From: JBFMCU01 sp964428225 | GTDB lineage: Bacteria; Planctomycetota; UBA1135; GCA-002686595 | Assembly (NCBI GenBank): GCA_964428225.1 | Contig: CAYRXS010000171.1 | Location: forward strand, 1-13,997 | Reading direction: 5' to 3' | DNA: 13,997 nt | Shown: one piece after another, positions 13,403 through 13,997 of the stretch | Layout: each line of letters starts with the position of its first letter | Position numbering within the stretch: the stretch's first letter is position 1 | The notes under the pieces: model-generated | The model's input: only the letters and a program-made list of their open reading frames with translations | Told to the model about the DNA's origin: nothing | Database searches by the model: none | Translations under genes and position numbers: made by a program

Positions 13403-13997
13403 CTAGAAGAACCTCGTCTTGCCCGGCATGGGGACCGGTCGCATCGGGCAATCGCCGAGCTCCATGACCTCCGGGCTGAGGTCCTCCTCGGAGCTCAACG
13501 CGTCTTCCCAGGTGATCGTCTTGCCCGTGTAGGCCGACATCCGCAGCATGATCGCCAGCATCGTGCTGTGCGCCATCCACGGGGAGTCGTTGATCGGCTT
13601 GTCCGCGCGGATCGCGGCGAAGAGCTCGTCGTGCTCCGTCTGGTACATCTGGGCGGTGTGGTTGTAGTCCACCGTCGGCAGCTCCAGGGGATTGTCCCCT
13701 TCGATCTTGTGCCGTCCGGACCAGGGGTTGATGTCCGCCCAGCCCGTCGTGCCCCAGAAGTAGGCCTTGTTCTCGCCCGAGCAGTTGGGGATCTGCCGGC
13801 TCTGGTGGAAGCCCTTTACCCCGCCGGGATAGTCGAAGGTCGCGGCGAAGTGGTCGTAGATGTTCCCGCTGCCCTCGCCGCTTCGCACCTGGCGTCCGCC
13901 GCTCGCGGTGACGCGGAGGGGATTCACGTCCTTCATGGCCCAGGCCATCATGTCCAGGCTGTGGATCGCCTGCTCGACGACATGGTCGCCCGACAGC
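13403..13997 (-). CDS. Gfo/Idh/MocA family oxidoreductase, C-terminal part (cut by window edge)
   Basis: The last 197 residues of the protein are present; the open frame runs off the right edge, so the N-terminal Rossmann domain and any signal peptide are not visible. The visible part starts with SGDHVVEQAIHSLDMMAWAM, which contains the conserved EQxxHxxD region of the substrate domain in this NAD(P)-dependent family. It continues with FDYPGGVKGFHQSRQIP, YFWGTTGWADINPW and a C-terminus ending PMPGKTRFF. Residues around HDELFAAIRADKPINDSPWM and RMSAYTGKTITWEDAL match the usual end of the Planctomycetota-type members. The stop is 27 bases from the epimerase start, implying an operon. Substrate is unknown; many members of this subgroup are Tat-exported, which cannot be checked here. 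Confidence 0.88.
   Translation of the reverse strand, partial: LSGDHVVEQAIHSLDMMAWAMKDVNPLRVTASGGRQVRSGEGSGNIYDHFAATFDYPGGVKGFHQSRQIPNCSGENKAYFWGTTGWADINPWSGRHKIEGDNPLELPTVDYNHTAQMYQTEHDELFAAIRADKPINDSPWMAHSTMLAIMLRMSAYTGKTITWEDALSSEEDLSPEVMELGDCPMRPVPMPGKTRFF

Overview
This is a GC-rich bacterial window in which every supported gene lies on the minus strand, so transcription runs from high to low coordinates. The predicted lipoproteins, the periplasmic adaptor, a twin-arginine (Tat) signal and a split TPM membrane protein point to a diderm bacterium. The combination of a Tat-exported TIM-barrel epimerase beside a Gfo/Idh/MocA oxidoreductase, a large sulfatase-fold lipoprotein and a secreted prenyltransferase/squalene-oxidase-repeat protein is typical of Planctomycetota and similar environmental lineages. 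That placement is inferred from gene content; no rRNA or other phylogenetic marker is present.

Layout from the right edge in the direction of transcription: (1) a Gfo/Idh/MocA oxidoreductase cut by the window edge (13403-13997), a Tat-signal sugar phosphate isomerase/epimerase (12455-13375) and a small unrecognised lipoprotein (12004-12432) are tightly spaced and look like one operon. (2) A POT-family peptide transporter (9960-11852) stands alone behind a leader with a strong GC hairpin and a 10-bp-phased direct repeat. (3) A sulfatase-fold lipoprotein whose active-site motif has Thr and Gln where Cys/Ser and Arg are expected (7643-9832). (4) A carboxypeptidase Q-like M28 metallopeptidase lipoprotein (6131-7588). 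(5) A LemA / YgcG-type TPM / second TPM membrane-protein operon (3822-6053). (6) An HlyD-type adaptor overlapped by an exported alpha/alpha-toroid repeat protein (1110-3715). (7) A cytoplasmic nitrilase-superfamily amidase (188-1021).

All complete gene products except the amidase appear to be exported or membrane-bound. The lipoprotein peptidase and the POT transporter could form a peptide-scavenging route: external hydrolysis, then uptake of di/tripeptides. The oxidoreductase/epimerase pair suggests envelope sugar modification or degradation. No tRNA, rRNA, CRISPR array, insertion sequence or phage gene was seen. Gaps between genes are all under 190 bases and hold only short regulatory or hairpin candidates. 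The window reads as ordinary chromosomal backbone with a few features worth testing: the adaptor/toroid pair, the non-canonical sulfatase site and the transporter leader.
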